DNA from: Myroides odoratimimus | GTDB lineage: Bacteria > Bacteroidota > Bacteroidia > Flavobacteriales > Flavobacteriaceae | NCBI RefSeq assembly: GCF_001485415.1 | Contig: NZ_BCMQ01000015.1 | Location: forward strand, 1 to 64,000 | DNA length: 64,000 nucleotides | Direction: 5' to 3' | In this document: one piece after another, positions 19,571-28,769 of the stretch | Numbering within the stretch: the first letter of the stretch is position 1 | How the letters are laid out: each line of letters opens with the position of its first letter | Position numbers and translations under genes: made by a program | Notes under the pieces: generated by a model | What the model saw: the letters and a program-made list of their open reading frames with translations, nothing else | Databases searched by the model: none | Told to the model about the DNA's origin: nothing

Positions 19571-20816
19571 TTCCCGAAAGTAAGGTCTCTTTTAAAAGTA
19601 ATGCTTGACTCCTAGTTTTTACATCTAGCTTTGTATAGGCATTGCTTACATGATGCTTGGTTGTACTAAGAGATATAGAGAGTTTTTCTGCGATTTCTTG
19701 GTTGGACAGACCATCCCATATCCCCATAATAACCTCTATTTCTCGATCAGTACATAGATACTTTTCTTTTAAGACATCTTGAATCGATTGTTCTTTGAAA
19801 GGACTTTTTTCTGTGTAATGATTTGGTGTTTTTTCTTTATGTTCTAAATCTTTGTGTGCTTTTTGTGATTGATTAGCCTTAAGGGATTCTAATTCATTTT
19901 TAAGAGATTCATGATCTGCTTTAAGCTTCTTTGCTTTGATCCATAAGGAATAACTCGCTAAAGTAAATGCGATACTATAGATTACACGAATCTTATCCTT
20001 ATCTACAAATGAGAGATAGTAATTACCAGGAAATATAGAAAGATAATACGTCATCGAAGTTAACGCGATTACACTAAATGAATAAGTAATAAAACGAACA
20101 GACATATCCTCTTTATAATACTTTAAGACAAGTGCTAAAGTGATTATAGTTGATACTAGCGTACTACATACTATGATGATGAAGTACAGTGAATTATTAG
20201 TTTGATAAAGTACTATGCCTAATACAATATACAATAGCACTTGGAAGGAGTAAAAATATTTCAGTTTTGATGGTAATCTCTGGATATCTAAAAAGTAGTA
20301 TATAAATAATGAGAAAATCAGACAGCTAATAGGTATAGATATTGCTAATATCAGTAACTCATTACATTGTCTATCAAATAAAAAATAGAGTAACCCATCT
20401 TCTACTAAATAAATAATAAAGACAGATACGATATATATACAATAAATAAGGATAACTTTCTCTTTAAATAGTGAATATAAGCCAAAGGTTAGCGCTATAG
20501 AAAGTAAAAATAAACTATAAAAAACCTCTATTTTGATCATTGTATTAAGCATAATACTTCTATACTCTGCACGCTCAACAAGTATAAAATTCCCATAATG
20601 AACATAAGAAGATTTTGACTTAAGATATATTGTGTTATGACCAGTGATAAAATGGTTCTCTTGATATTGCGGACTTATTTTTCCACCTTCTAAGTCAGTA
20701 TTTATGGTTGTTTTTTCCCATAGGCCATTCTGTTTCGCATAAATATTATAATTATTTACGTGAATGGTAGGAAATTGTAATATAAGTGGTTTGTTTAATA
20801 AATCTTGAGGGTATAG
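19566..20816 (-). pseudogene. membrane and LuxR part of a frameshifted 7TMR-DISM regulator
   Basis: The frame is open from 20816. Its first part (NNYNIYAKQNGLWEKTT) completes a 7TMR-DISM extracellular domain. About seven membrane spans follow, then a cytoplasmic coiled segment and a C-terminal LuxR helix-turn-helix (CTDREIEVIMGIWDGLSNQE and IAEKLSISLSTTKHHV). The Met at 20552 gives a 328-residue protein that lacks the sensor domain. The signal peptide and first strand are in the other frame at 20752-21024. One extra C in the CCC at ~20809-20811 explains the break. Whether the shorter product is made is unknown. Confidence 0.75.
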
Positions 20817-21024
20817 TTATTTTTAACCAAGTGTTTCCTTCTTTATCCTTAGAATACTGTGTAGTTGATTCATGATCTAGTGCCTCGAATTTTAAGTGGT
20901 TTACTATAAAATTAAATTGCTCATTGTTAGTTTGGCTTAAACAATAAGTCGTAGGTGTGAATAGTAGTAAAATTAGTAATATCTGTAATATATTCTTTCT
21001 TTTACAACTGTGTAAGGCATTCAT
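20752..21024 (-). pseudogene. N-terminal part of the frameshifted 7TMR-DISM regulator
   Basis: Encodes 90 residues: a signal peptide (ILQILLILLLFTPTTYCLSQ) and the start of a 7TMR-DISM sensor domain (GNTWLKITIPS). The next frame continues it directly: LLNKPLILQFPTIHVNNYN. The corrected product would be ~485 residues from 21024 to 19566. Confidence 0.72.
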
Positions 21025-21274
21025 GTTTTGTTAGTCAGTGATTTAAGGGGCAAAAATAGTTATTTTTCAAGAATAAAAGTTCACGTCTTGAAGTTTTATG
21101 GCAAAGTGAGTTTTTTTTTGAGTAAATCTATCATATTTGTCTTTTTTTCTAAAAAAAAAGATATAGTACTTTAGTACTACAACTATGTTATATTGTTTAT
21201 TATTAATGTGTTAAATGGTGTTTTTTAGAGATAATTTGGTACTTTAGTATGAAGTGATTATTAGAACCTTTTCC

Positions 21275-21438
21275 TATATTTGTAATTCAAAACAACAAAT
21301 TTTTAATTCGGAAAGCTTTACATTTAGCTAGCTCAGTGTAGAGTATTTTGCAAAGATTTTTTCTGAGCAATTGTATTTTCCCCCACCTGCAGCACAATCA
21401 ATTCTTTTCCCTAAGAATTTGTGCTGCAGTCTTTTTTT
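21275..21438 (+). ncRNA. candidate small RNA with promoter and strong terminator
   Basis: A TATATTTG box (21275-21282) is followed ~105 bases later by a strong terminator: CTGCAGCACAA (21387-21397) / TTGTGCTGCAG (21419-21429), inner pair ATTCTT/AAGAAT, then seven T. Between them GCTCAG (21331-21336) can pair with CTGAGC (21363-21368), and a C-rich single strand TTTTCCCCCACC precedes the terminator. No reading frame of note. The RNA would be ~150 nt. No -33 TTG at ideal spacing. Family unknown. Confidence 0.55.
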
Positions 21439-21821
21439 ACCCCCTTTAATGAAAAGGTATATTGGTTAGTGATTGTAGAGAAAATGTTCTAAATACAGGA
21501 GTGATTTTTTTGTGATTACTTAGCCAGATACTTTACCTATATTAGCCCTTCCCTAAAAAATATAGCTGTTTTACGGAATTCCTTATTTAAAAAGAGGTAG
21601 GACTATTTATCTTTGTGATTGAAGAATCAAAATCAATTGTGGCATTCTGTAGAAAAAAGGTACACTATATGAATAATGTGCTACGTTAAATATTTTGTTA
21701 TTCTATCATTTTTATAATGTTAGAACTATTTTCTATAAAAAAAAACAATATTTAAATTGTTTTAGAATTGTAATATTTGATATTTTTTAATCTTGATTTA
21801 ACATAAATAGAATATAATTAG
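21439..21821. other. A+T-rich intergenic stretch
   Basis: No gene or clear structure seen. It precedes the promoter-like box at 21822. Confidence 0.4.
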
Positions 21822-21829
21822 TAAATTTG
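21822..21829 (+). promoter_or_regulatory. -7 box TAAATTTG before the cytidylyltransferase gene
   Basis: Matches TAnnTTTG; would give a ~100-base leader. The nearest TTG (21793) is farther away than usual. Confidence 0.4.
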
Positions 21830-21934
21830 TATCCTAATTTAGGAAAATAAAAAAGGGTACAAGATATAATCTAGTTTATAAATGGTTGATAAATTGTTTT
21901 ATTACTGTTTAAAAACTAGGCAAAAAAGATAAGT

Positions 21935-22369
21935 ATGAAAATTGGAATAACTTTTAGTGCATTTGACTTATTGCACGCAGGGCATGTGAAGATGTTAGAA
22001 GATGCAAAACGTCAATGTGATTTTTTAATTGTAGGATTACAAACTGATCCTACTTTAGATAGACCAGAGAAAAATAAACCAACTCAGTCTGTAGTTGAAA
22101 GATATATTCAACTAAAGGGATGTAAGTTTGTTGACGAGATCGTTCCTTATGCTACAGAGCAGGATTTAGAAGATATCTTAAGATCATTTAAGATAGATGT
22201 TCGTATTTTAGGTGATGAGTATCAAGATAAGAATTTTACAGGACGTAAATACTGTGAAGAAAAAGGAATAGAGCTTTACTTTAACAGTAGAGATCACCGT
22301 TTCTCTAGTAGCTTATTGAGAAAAGAAGTTGCAGAAAAAGAAAACAGTAAACTAGTGAAGATAGGATAA
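21935..22369 (+). CDS. cytidylyltransferase-like nucleotidyltransferase (TagD/RfaE2 type)
   Basis: A 144-residue enzyme with the HxGH signature (FDLLHAGHVKML, residues ~10-21) that binds the nucleotide triphosphate. Its C-terminal SSS (HRFSSSLLRKEV) corresponds to the second phosphate-binding motif of glycerol-3-phosphate cytidylyltransferase, and RILGDEYQ is the central conserved block. Transfers a nucleotide to a sugar or polyol phosphate; the true substrate cannot be read. Likely role in envelope polysaccharide precursor synthesis. Terminator at 22393. Confidence 0.88.
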   Translation: MKIGITFSAFDLLHAGHVKMLEDAKRQCDFLIVGLQTDPTLDRPEKNKPTQSVVERYIQLKGCKFVDEIVPYATEQDLEDILRSFKIDVRILGDEYQDKNFTGRKYCEEKGIELYFNSRDHRFSSSLLRKEVAEKENSKLVKIG

Positions 22370-22392
22370 CACTATCCAACTATAAGTTATAA

Positions 22393-22430
22393 AAAGCACA
22401 ATTGTTAATTCAGTTGTGCTTTCTTTTTTT
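22393..22430 (+). terminator. terminator of the cytidylyltransferase gene
   Basis: Stem AAAGCACAA / TTGTGCTTT followed by CTTTTTTTTT. Confidence 0.8.
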
Positions 22431-22612
22431 TAATAATGTGGTAAATCTTTTTAAACGTTGTTTTATTTGAATCAGTTTCTAGATTTAACTATAAATAATA
22501 CATTATTTAACACGTTGGCTTGTGTTTTTTTTGTAATTTGCTATTAACTAATAACGACAATAACTTTTGTTTTTGATATGAAATAAGAGTTGTCAATTAA
22601 AAAGAAAAAGAA

Positions 22613-23101
22613 ATGAAAAAAGTTTTAAGTTTAATCGTTGTATTTTTTGGTTTAATGACTGTAACTATGGCACAGACAATCACAAGAACAGATGTATCTA
22701 TTTTCCCTGCTCCAGAGAAAGGATATAAGCAAGTAGTAATTGAAGTACCTCACTCTTCTAAAGATGATAGTAAGAAGATCGAGTTTACAGTTGGTAAAAT
22801 GATGGAGGTAGACGGGTGTAATCATTTTAACTTAATGGGGACATTAGAAGAGAAAGATCTTCAAGGTTGGGGATATAGCTATTTTGTATTCACAACGAAA
22901 GGAGATGTAGCTTCTACGATGATGGGATGCCCTGACGCAGCTAAGAGAAACTTATTTGTAAGTGGACAACCTCATTTAACACGTTACAATGGTAAATTAC
23001 CTATCGTAGTATACGTTCCAGAAGAATATGAAGTAAGATTTAAAATTTACACTACTGATGGTGATGAGTACCAAGCAAGTGAAGTAAGAAGAAAAAAATA
23101 A
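22613..23101 (+). CDS. eco: ecotin-family serine protease inhibitor
   Basis: Encodes 162 residues with a signal peptide (LIVVFFGLMTVTMAQ). The mature part follows E. coli ecotin closely: FPAPEKGYKQVVIEVP, MEVDGCNHFNLMGTLEEKDL, QGWGYSYFVF, then the reactive-site loop STMMGCPD (E. coli STMMACPD), and RYNGKLPIVVYVPE. Both Cys of the loop disulfide are present. It is periplasmic and inhibits trypsin-fold proteases such as trypsin, chymotrypsin and elastase. Single gene. Confidence 0.95.
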   Translation: MKKVLSLIVVFFGLMTVTMAQTITRTDVSIFPAPEKGYKQVVIEVPHSSKDDSKKIEFTVGKMMEVDGCNHFNLMGTLEEKDLQGWGYSYFVFTTKGDVASTMMGCPDAAKRNLFVSGQPHLTRYNGKLPIVVYVPEEYEVRFKIYTTDGDEYQASEVRRKK

Positions 23102-23152
23102 AACTAATATAAGAGAGAGAATACCTCTTTTATAGAAGAATACAAAAGAATA

Positions 23153-23186
23153 AAGCCTCTTAAGTAACTTTAAGAGGCTTTCTTTC
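23153..23186. terminator. terminator between ecotin and the binding-protein gene
   Basis: Stem AAGCCTCTTA / TAAGAGGCTT followed by TCTTTC; placed between convergent genes. Confidence 0.75.
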
Positions 23187-23205
23187 TAGAATTATTATGG
23201 TGGTG

Positions 23206-24138
23206 TTAATGATAACCTTTGGCAATATCTTCTAAGAAGATTTTAAATGAAGTAGCTCCAGAACCAGATAAGAACCAAGCATCTGGATCTAGATAGATAA
23301 CTTTATTTTGTTTATAAGCAGTTACTTTTTCTAGTAATGCATTAGTTATTTGAGTAGGTTTATCTGTGTTTTGTACGATGGCGTCTCTATCTATAATAAA
23401 CAAGATATCAGGATTGTGTTCTAAGATAAACTCACTATTAATCATTTGTCCATGATTATTAGCAATCTCTGTGGTAATATTGGTTGCACTTTTTACCCCG
23501 AAGTCTTTAAATATAAATCCATAACGCGTATTTTCGTCAAATAAGCGGAAGTTTCCTTCCGAATGGATGATTACCATTGCTTTAGCTTCACTTTTAGCAA
23601 TAAGGGCTTTTAAATCACTTAAACGAGTGTCTAAATCCTTTGATAACGCTTCTGCTTTTGATTCTACTTGATATATTTTGCCAAGTAGAAGAATATTGTC
23701 CTGTATATACTTTAGATAGTTATCTCCTTTATTAGGGATGCCTAACATTAAGGTAGGCGCTATTTTTACCATTTCATCATAATCTGCAGGAAAGGCATTA
23801 TCCATGAATACAAGGTCTGGACTTAGATTAGCTACTACGTCAAAATTAGGTTTAAATACAGCACCTAAATCTACGATACTCTTATCCTTTTCAAGATGTG
23901 ATAAATACTTAGGAGTGAACTCTTTTGCCATTCCCTGAAACGGAATTTGCAATTCGTTCATATTCTCCATAATACCTCTTTCTAAGACTGCTACAGTTTT
24001 GGGTTGTATAGGTACTTGTACCGTTGTTCCATTGTTTTCTACTTCTATAAAATTAGAAGTTTCTGTTTCTTTTTGACTTTCTTTACAGCCTGTGATGGTT
24101 AAGGCTAGTAAAGCAAAAGTTATTAATTGCTTTCTCAT
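23206..24138 (-). CDS. siderophore-type periplasmic binding lipoprotein (FecB/CeuE-like)
   Basis: Encodes 310 residues. Lipobox TITGC (Cys18), then a class III periplasmic binding fold: VQVPIQPKTVAVLERG near 45, LSPDLVFMD near 110, HNPDILFIIDRD near 245, YLDPDAWFLSGSG near 285. Binds ferric siderophores or related chelates for ABC import. The gene starts 8 bases after the PepSY gene, so both are one operon. No permease is adjacent; the partner may be elsewhere. Confidence 0.85.
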   Translation of the reverse strand: MRKQLITFALLALTITGCKESQKETETSNFIEVENNGTTVQVPIQPKTVAVLERGIMENMNELQIPFQGMAKEFTPKYLSHLEKDKSIVDLGAVFKPNFDVVANLSPDLVFMDNAFPADYDEMVKIAPTLMLGIPNKGDNYLKYIQDNILLLGKIYQVESKAEALSKDLDTRLSDLKALIAKSEAKAMVIIHSEGNFRLFDENTRYGFIFKDFGVKSATNITTEIANNHGQMINSEFILEHNPDILFIIDRDAIVQNTDKPTQITNALLEKVTAYKQNKVIYLDPDAWFLSGSGATSFKIFLEDIAKGYH

Positions 24139-24146
24139 AACGATTA

Positions 24147-25292
24147 CTATTTTTTAGATTTTGATTTTTTGTTTCGGCGTCCCCACCATACTAAGAATCC
24201 AGTGATAGGAAGACTAGTTGCAATAATACCAGCTATAAACGTAGAGAACTTACCTAGCTGTCCACACCATTGACCCATGTGTATTTGCCAGACTAGATTG
24301 TCTACTTTATCGTAGATCTTTTGTTCTTTGCTATCATTGACCATTTCTCCACTGAATTTGTCAAAGTAAATAGCTTCTTTCCCTTCTTCACTTTTTAGAC
24401 CAGCATTGGTTCCTAAAAAGAAAGGGTATATGCTTACATTGTCATAATTATAAGTCCAGATTCTGATGATTGTTTTATCTGGGTGTAAGTCAAATGCTTT
24501 TTGGATTAGAACATTCGTATCATAGAACGCTAAATCTTTAGTCGCTTCATGGTCTCTAGGATAGTCTTGTAAGGTATAGAACCACATTTTACCTTCTCCT
24601 CCGAATAGACTTACAGTTCCTTTCATTAAAGGGCTAAAGAAGATAAGTAAACCCGTCATTCCAAGTAGAAAGCAAATAATAGCACTATAGAAACCAAATA
24701 CATTGTGTAGGTCATAATTTAGACGTTTAAACTTAGCTTTCCATTTAATCTTAAAGCTACTATCTCTAGTTGCCTTTGTCCATTTTTTAGGCCACCAAAG
24801 GACTAATCCAGTTAAGGTACTCAACACAAATATGATAGTAGAGATAGCGACTATCCAACCTCCGGTTTTACCCATTAACAGATTAGAGTGAAGTTGTGCT
24901 ATAACATAGAAGAAACTGATAGAATGATCTTGTTTTAGTATTTCTCCTGTATATGGGTTGATATAGATAAAACTTAATTTTCGATCTTTTAAATCAACTG
25001 AATTGATAACCCAGCTTTTAGAAGGATCTTTATCTACTACAATATAGGAAAAGCTATGACCAGGGAATTTCTCTTTGTGCAAGGCTGTAATCTCATCTAT
25101 TTTTAGAGGAACTCCATTAGGCTTTATATAGCGAGCTTCTTTTCCTGCAGACCACTGCATGATTTCATCTCCATATACAATGATAGTCCCTGTAAGAGAG
25201 ACGAATACCAATATAATACCAGCCACAATGCTAGGCCATAAATGTAACCAAGCAATGATTTTGGAGAAAGTTGATTTACCTTTTTTCTTCAT
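24147..25292 (-). CDS. PepSY-domain membrane protein (XusC/PiuB-like)
   Basis: A 381-residue inner-membrane protein with four spans (near 15-40, 145-168, 195-220 and 350-372) and PepSY-type periplasmic segments. Conserved His-rich signatures are WLHLWPS at the N-terminus, LHSNLLMG and YDLHNVFGFY, typical heme-binding positions of this family. PepSY_TM proteins are associated with reduction or release of iron from siderophores. First gene of a two-gene operon with the binding lipoprotein. Divergent from an AraC regulator, with a Fur-box-like site between them. Confidence 0.87.
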   Translation of the reverse strand: MKKKGKSTFSKIIAWLHLWPSIVAGIILVFVSLTGTIIVYGDEIMQWSAGKEARYIKPNGVPLKIDEITALHKEKFPGHSFSYIVVDKDPSKSWVINSVDLKDRKLSFIYINPYTGEILKQDHSISFFYVIAQLHSNLLMGKTGGWIVAISTIIFVLSTLTGLVLWWPKKWTKATRDSSFKIKWKAKFKRLNYDLHNVFGFYSAIICFLLGMTGLLIFFSPLMKGTVSLFGGEGKMWFYTLQDYPRDHEATKDLAFYDTNVLIQKAFDLHPDKTIIRIWTYNYDNVSIYPFFLGTNAGLKSEEGKEAIYFDKFSGEMVNDSKEQKIYDKVDNLVWQIHMGQWCGQLGKFSTFIAGIIATSLPITGFLVWWGRRNKKSKSKK

Positions 25293-25368
25293 GAGATAAG
25301 TAGACTTATAGTGATAGTGGGGAGTTACCTATAAAGTAAAACAGCTATAACTATGTTGTTTAAAAGTT

Positions 25369-25417
25369 ATTTAGATTTAATTCAAATTGTTGTGATGCGA
25401 AAATAGTAGTAAATTTG
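25369..25417. promoter_or_regulatory. Fur-box-like site and promoter of the first AraC gene
   Basis: ATTTAGA-TTTAA-TTCAAAT (25369-25387) resembles the flavobacterial Fur palindrome ATTTAGA-N5-TCTAAAT with two mismatches. It abuts TTG (25390-25392), 17 bases, then TAAATTTG (25410-25417), a good -33/-7 pair directed at the gene at 25459. Iron repression is inference. Confidence 0.5.
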
Positions 25418-25458
25418 CCTCATCATCTACGCAAAAAGTATTAATAAATCTACGAGTT

Positions 25459-26433
25459 ATGAGTCTTTTATATCAGCAATATCAAGAGGTATTAAAGAAT
25501 ATTCCAAACCGCATTGAGTGGGGAAGTGGCGAACAGTACAAAGAGAGATATGGGCAGTTTACCTTTAAAGGAATTCCTATTAAACAGAAGTTTATTGATC
25601 ATCCCTATTTTATTATCTCTTATGGAGAGTGGAGTGTACCTACTCCTGTAGATGTCGCAGTTATTAACGAAAAGAGTACGTTCAAGCTCATGTTAGAGTT
25701 AGAGGGGTATTCCTGTTATTCTACATCAAGAGAGACGATAGAGGTTCCACAGGATTGCTTTAATTTGCTTTATGTACCTCGTGTAAATGGGCATTTGAAG
25801 TATAAAACAAATAGAAAGGTAGTGGAGGTTCTTTTTGATGAAGACTATTTCGCACAACTAGTTGAGACTAAAATACCTGCTTTGGCTTCTTTTTTAAATT
25901 TAGTTAAACAAGGAAAGACGACTACACTATTTGCAAAAGCGAAAACAATTCCCGTAGAGATACATCAGTTATTATTGAATATTTTACAGAGTGATGTTCA
26001 TCCAGATTTGAAACTAGTTTATTTAGAGACTAAGGTAACAGAACTTTTACTGTTAAGTGTTCAGGAGTCTTTAGAGAGGAAGGTAGCTCCGATAGAAGAG
26101 ATCAAGTCTATGAATGATGCGGATAAGTTATTACATATAAAAACTTGGATAGATAATCACTTTTTGCAAGAGATTACCTTCTCTATGTTGAGTCAGAGAT
26201 TCTATATCAATGAATACAAACTAAAGAAGTACTTTAAAAAATACTATGATTCTTCTTTGATTAGATATGTAAGAGATTTGCGTTTTGAGTATGCGTATCA
26301 GTTATTATCGTCACAGAAATTCTCAGTCAACAAAGTTGCTGAATTACTTCACTATGAGTATCCTCAACATTTTGCTATTGCATTTAAAAAGAAGTATGGC
26401 GTTCCTCCTAGTACTTTAATTCACAGAAAATAG
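25459..26433 (+). CDS. AraC-family transcriptional regulator
   Basis: A 324-residue regulator. The N-terminal two thirds form a cupin-like effector domain. The C-terminal ~100 residues hold the two helix-turn-helix motifs (LSQRFYINEYKLKKYFKKYY and VAELLHYEYPQHFAIAFKKK). This arrangement matches PchR-like regulators, which sense ferric siderophores. It is divergent from the PepSY/binding-protein operon, its likely target. A second AraC gene of the same type follows. Confidence 0.88.
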   Translation: MSLLYQQYQEVLKNIPNRIEWGSGEQYKERYGQFTFKGIPIKQKFIDHPYFIISYGEWSVPTPVDVAVINEKSTFKLMLELEGYSCYSTSRETIEVPQDCFNLLYVPRVNGHLKYKTNRKVVEVLFDEDYFAQLVETKIPALASFLNLVKQGKTTTLFAKAKTIPVEIHQLLLNILQSDVHPDLKLVYLETKVTELLLLSVQESLERKVAPIEEIKSMNDADKLLHIKTWIDNHFLQEITFSMLSQRFYINEYKLKKYFKKYYDSSLIRYVRDLRFEYAYQLLSSQKFSVNKVAELLHYEYPQHFAIAFKKKYGVPPSTLIHRK

Positions 26434-26483
26434 GAGTGAAGAAATAGGGTGTTGTCTTAATTAAATATTAATTAACGAATATT

Positions 26484-26527
26484 ATTTAGAGTTGATTTAA
26501 ATTAGGAGGTCTTTTTAAGTACCTTTG
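26484..26527 (+). promoter_or_regulatory. Fur-box-like site and -7 box of the second AraC gene
   Basis: ATTTAGA-GTTGA-TTTAAAT (26484-26502) has one mismatch to the inverted repeat, followed by -7 box TACCTTTG (26520-26527). Same layout as at 25369. Confidence 0.5.
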
Positions 26528-26572
26528 TCACTTTCAATCAGTAGAATAGTAATAATTCTTTAGTTTGGTATC

Positions 26573-27505
26573 ATGGTTAAAGAGACATTGATAAATGTAG
26601 GAGAGCGGTATGCTAGTCATGGCATAAAAGGGAATATACAGTTGTTAGATATGGAAGAGTTACATATTGATCACGTTTCTTTACAGCATAAGACTAGACA
26701 ACAAAAAGAAGTACTAAGAGATCAGAAGCACATTGAGCTTTTCTTTTTGTTTCAAGGAGAACACTTTTACCAATCTAATAAAAAACAATGCGTCAATACT
26801 TCTACAGGACGTTTTAGTTTTTTTCATCTACCTTATATTGATGGCTCCCTTGCTTTTAACCCTGTTGAAGAAAACTACAGTGCTATAGGCATAGAACTAA
26901 CATTGCCTTATTTAGAGCGTATGTTTAATGGAGATCTAGAGTTGTTAGGAGACTTTGGTAAATCTTTGTACAGTGAGAGAGAAAGTGCTTTTTCTTCTAA
27001 CTTAATGATTGTTCCAGAGATGAAGAAGTTACTTCATGACTTAGTCAATAATTCTTATGACGGTATGATGAAGAAGATTTATATGGAGACTAAGATTGTA
27101 GAGCTTCTTCTTTTAGTGATTAAGTACAGTGGAGATTATAAATATGACATGGTAAGTGGTTCACTGACGAGAAGTGATGTTGATAAGCTATATTATGTCA
27201 GAGAGTTAGTGAGTAATAATCTTCAGAATCCATATTCTTTAAGAGAGCTTTCTAGATTAGCAGGAATTAATGAGTTTAAACTAAAAAGAGGTTTTAAAGA
27301 ACTGTTCTCTACGACCATTTTTAATCATCTCTATGATGAGCGTATGGAGTTGGGGCAGAAGCTATTGATAGAACAAGATTTGTCTATCGCAGATATTGCT
27401 CAACAAGTAGGCTATAAGAACCCAACCCATTTTACAGCTGCTTTTAAGCGCAAGTTTAATGAGTTGCCTAAAGATGTAAAGAGTGGTAATTTTGTTCAGT
27501 TTTAA
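26573..27505 (+). CDS. AraC-family transcriptional regulator
   Basis: A 310-residue paralogue of the preceding regulator, PchR-like. The C-terminal helix-turn-helix pair is LSRLAGINEFKLKRGFKELF and IAQQVGYKNPTHFTAAFKRK. The N-terminal part has the cupin-like sensor (IELFFLFQGEHFY). Its TAA stop (27503-27505) lies inside the terminal repeat of the MITE-like element A, so the natural C-terminus may have been changed by that insertion. Confidence 0.88.
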   Translation: MVKETLINVGERYASHGIKGNIQLLDMEELHIDHVSLQHKTRQQKEVLRDQKHIELFFLFQGEHFYQSNKKQCVNTSTGRFSFFHLPYIDGSLAFNPVEENYSAIGIELTLPYLERMFNGDLELLGDFGKSLYSERESAFSSNLMIVPEMKKLLHDLVNNSYDGMMKKIYMETKIVELLLLVIKYSGDYKYDMVSGSLTRSDVDKLYYVRELVSNNLQNPYSLRELSRLAGINEFKLKRGFKELFSTTIFNHLYDERMELGQKLLIEQDLSIADIAQQVGYKNPTHFTAAFKRKFNELPKDVKSGNFVQF

Positions 27506-27662
27506 CCCAAAATACGTGATAGACCTATTAACGAGAGTAAATTATACAAAACAGCTCTGAATTTATGAAAAAAGCATACTATAGTATGCTTTTAGAAGAA
27601 ATGAAAGAGATGTAAAATAGAATTTATTCGTAGTATCGGGCGAATGCGGATTCTGGGGTTAA
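27500..27662 (+). repeat. MITE-like element, copy A
   Basis: About 163 bp bounded by TTTTAACCC and GGGGTTAA, with a central perfect 24-bp palindrome (AAAAGCATACTA/TAGTATGCTTTT). Related over its whole length to copies B (31352-31498) and C (61959-62122). No coding capacity. It provides the stop codon of the upstream AraC gene. Confidence 0.75.
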
Positions 27663-27783
27663 GAATCAATAGCAATTCTTTTCTTGCTAAAAATAAACAG
27701 TGCAGAAGGAGGAAATATCAAAAGTAAGGTGATTGCTTTTAGTATTGTTCTACACTGTTTGAAGTAGCTAGTAATTGGGGTTA

Positions 27784-28674
27784 CTAACCGAATTTTTTAC
27801 TTCCAGCTACGCATAGAATAACGCCTACAGTTACTGCAATCATAGCTGTGCTTACCTGTTCGTTTAAAAGACTTGCCGCAAGTGCTAGACCAAAGAAAGG
27901 TTGTAATAACTGTAGTTGTCCTACAGAGGCAATACCTCCTTGTGCTAATCCTTTATACCAAAATACGAACCCCACAAACATACTAAATATTCCTAGATAT
28001 GATACTCCTATCCATGCTTCTGTGCTTATTAGAGAAGGTACTTCAGGAGCTGTGATCAGCATAATCGGTATAGATACGGGAAGTGATAATACCACTGCCC
28101 AAGAGATTACTTGCCATCCACCAAGTGATTTAGACAGTTTAGCTCCTTCAGCATAACTTAATCCACATAATAAGATAGCGAGAAGCATTAATATATCTCC
28201 TATAGGGGAACTTGTAACCCCTTGTAGAAAGGCAAACCCCACTACTAATAGACATCCAAGTATCGAGAATAACCAGAAGATAGACTTTGGTTTTTCTCCA
28301 CCTCTCCATACCGCAAATACAGCAGTACACATCGGTAATGTCCCTAAGAACACTAGTGAATGTGCTGAGGTGATATACTGTAACGCTAATGCGGATAATA
28401 AAGGAAATCCAATAACTCCGCCTATAGCGACTATAAATAAAGGCAATAATTGTTTTTTAGTAGGTCTTTTTTCTTTAAAGACAAGTAGACATAACAGCGC
28501 TAATACACCAGCAATACCTGCTCTAGCTGCTGTTACAAATATTGGGTCTAATTCTAGTACAGCTACTTTAGTAGCAGGCATAGAACCACTGAATAGTAGT
28601 ACTCCTATGAATCCATTGATCCAACCACTTGTTGAAGTTTGTTGTGCTGAATCAATTACACTAGTTTGTTTCAT
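27784..28674 (-). CDS. EamA/DMT-family transporter
   Basis: A 296-residue inner-membrane protein with ten predicted spans in two EamA halves (GFIGVLLFSGSMPATKVAV start, LGIFSMFVGFVFWYKGLAQG in the second half). Such proteins export metabolites or amino acids; substrate not readable. Divergently transcribed from a MocR-type regulator that probably controls it. Closely paralogous to 58089-58979. Confidence 0.9.
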   Translation of the reverse strand: MKQTSVIDSAQQTSTSGWINGFIGVLLFSGSMPATKVAVLELDPIFVTAARAGIAGVLALLCLLVFKEKRPTKKQLLPLFIVAIGGVIGFPLLSALALQYITSAHSLVFLGTLPMCTAVFAVWRGGEKPKSIFWLFSILGCLLVVGFAFLQGVTSSPIGDILMLLAILLCGLSYAEGAKLSKSLGGWQVISWAVVLSLPVSIPIMLITAPEVPSLISTEAWIGVSYLGIFSMFVGFVFWYKGLAQGGIASVGQLQLLQPFFGLALAASLLNEQVSTAMIAVTVGVILCVAGSKKFG

Positions 28675-28704
28675 TTTCTTGATGTTTTATTTTTTAACAA
28701 AAAT

Positions 28705-28747
28705 ATACTGTATTAGTATGTAGTACAGTATCAATTTTGTAATTTTG
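28705..28747. promoter_or_regulatory. operator/promoter between EamA and MocR genes
   Basis: Inverted pair ATACTGT (28705-28711) / ACAGTAT (28725-28731), then TAATTTTG (28740-28747) as -7 box for the regulator. The string ACAGTATCARTTTTGTA recurs at 59027 before the paralogous regulator. Confidence 0.55.
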
Positions 28748-28769
28748 AAAGGACACAGTTGAGATTGTT

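Noticed and set aside
21320..21345. tRNA-like D-arm (TAGCTCAGTGTAGAG)
   Set aside because: No anticodon or T-arm follows; the similarity is by chance.
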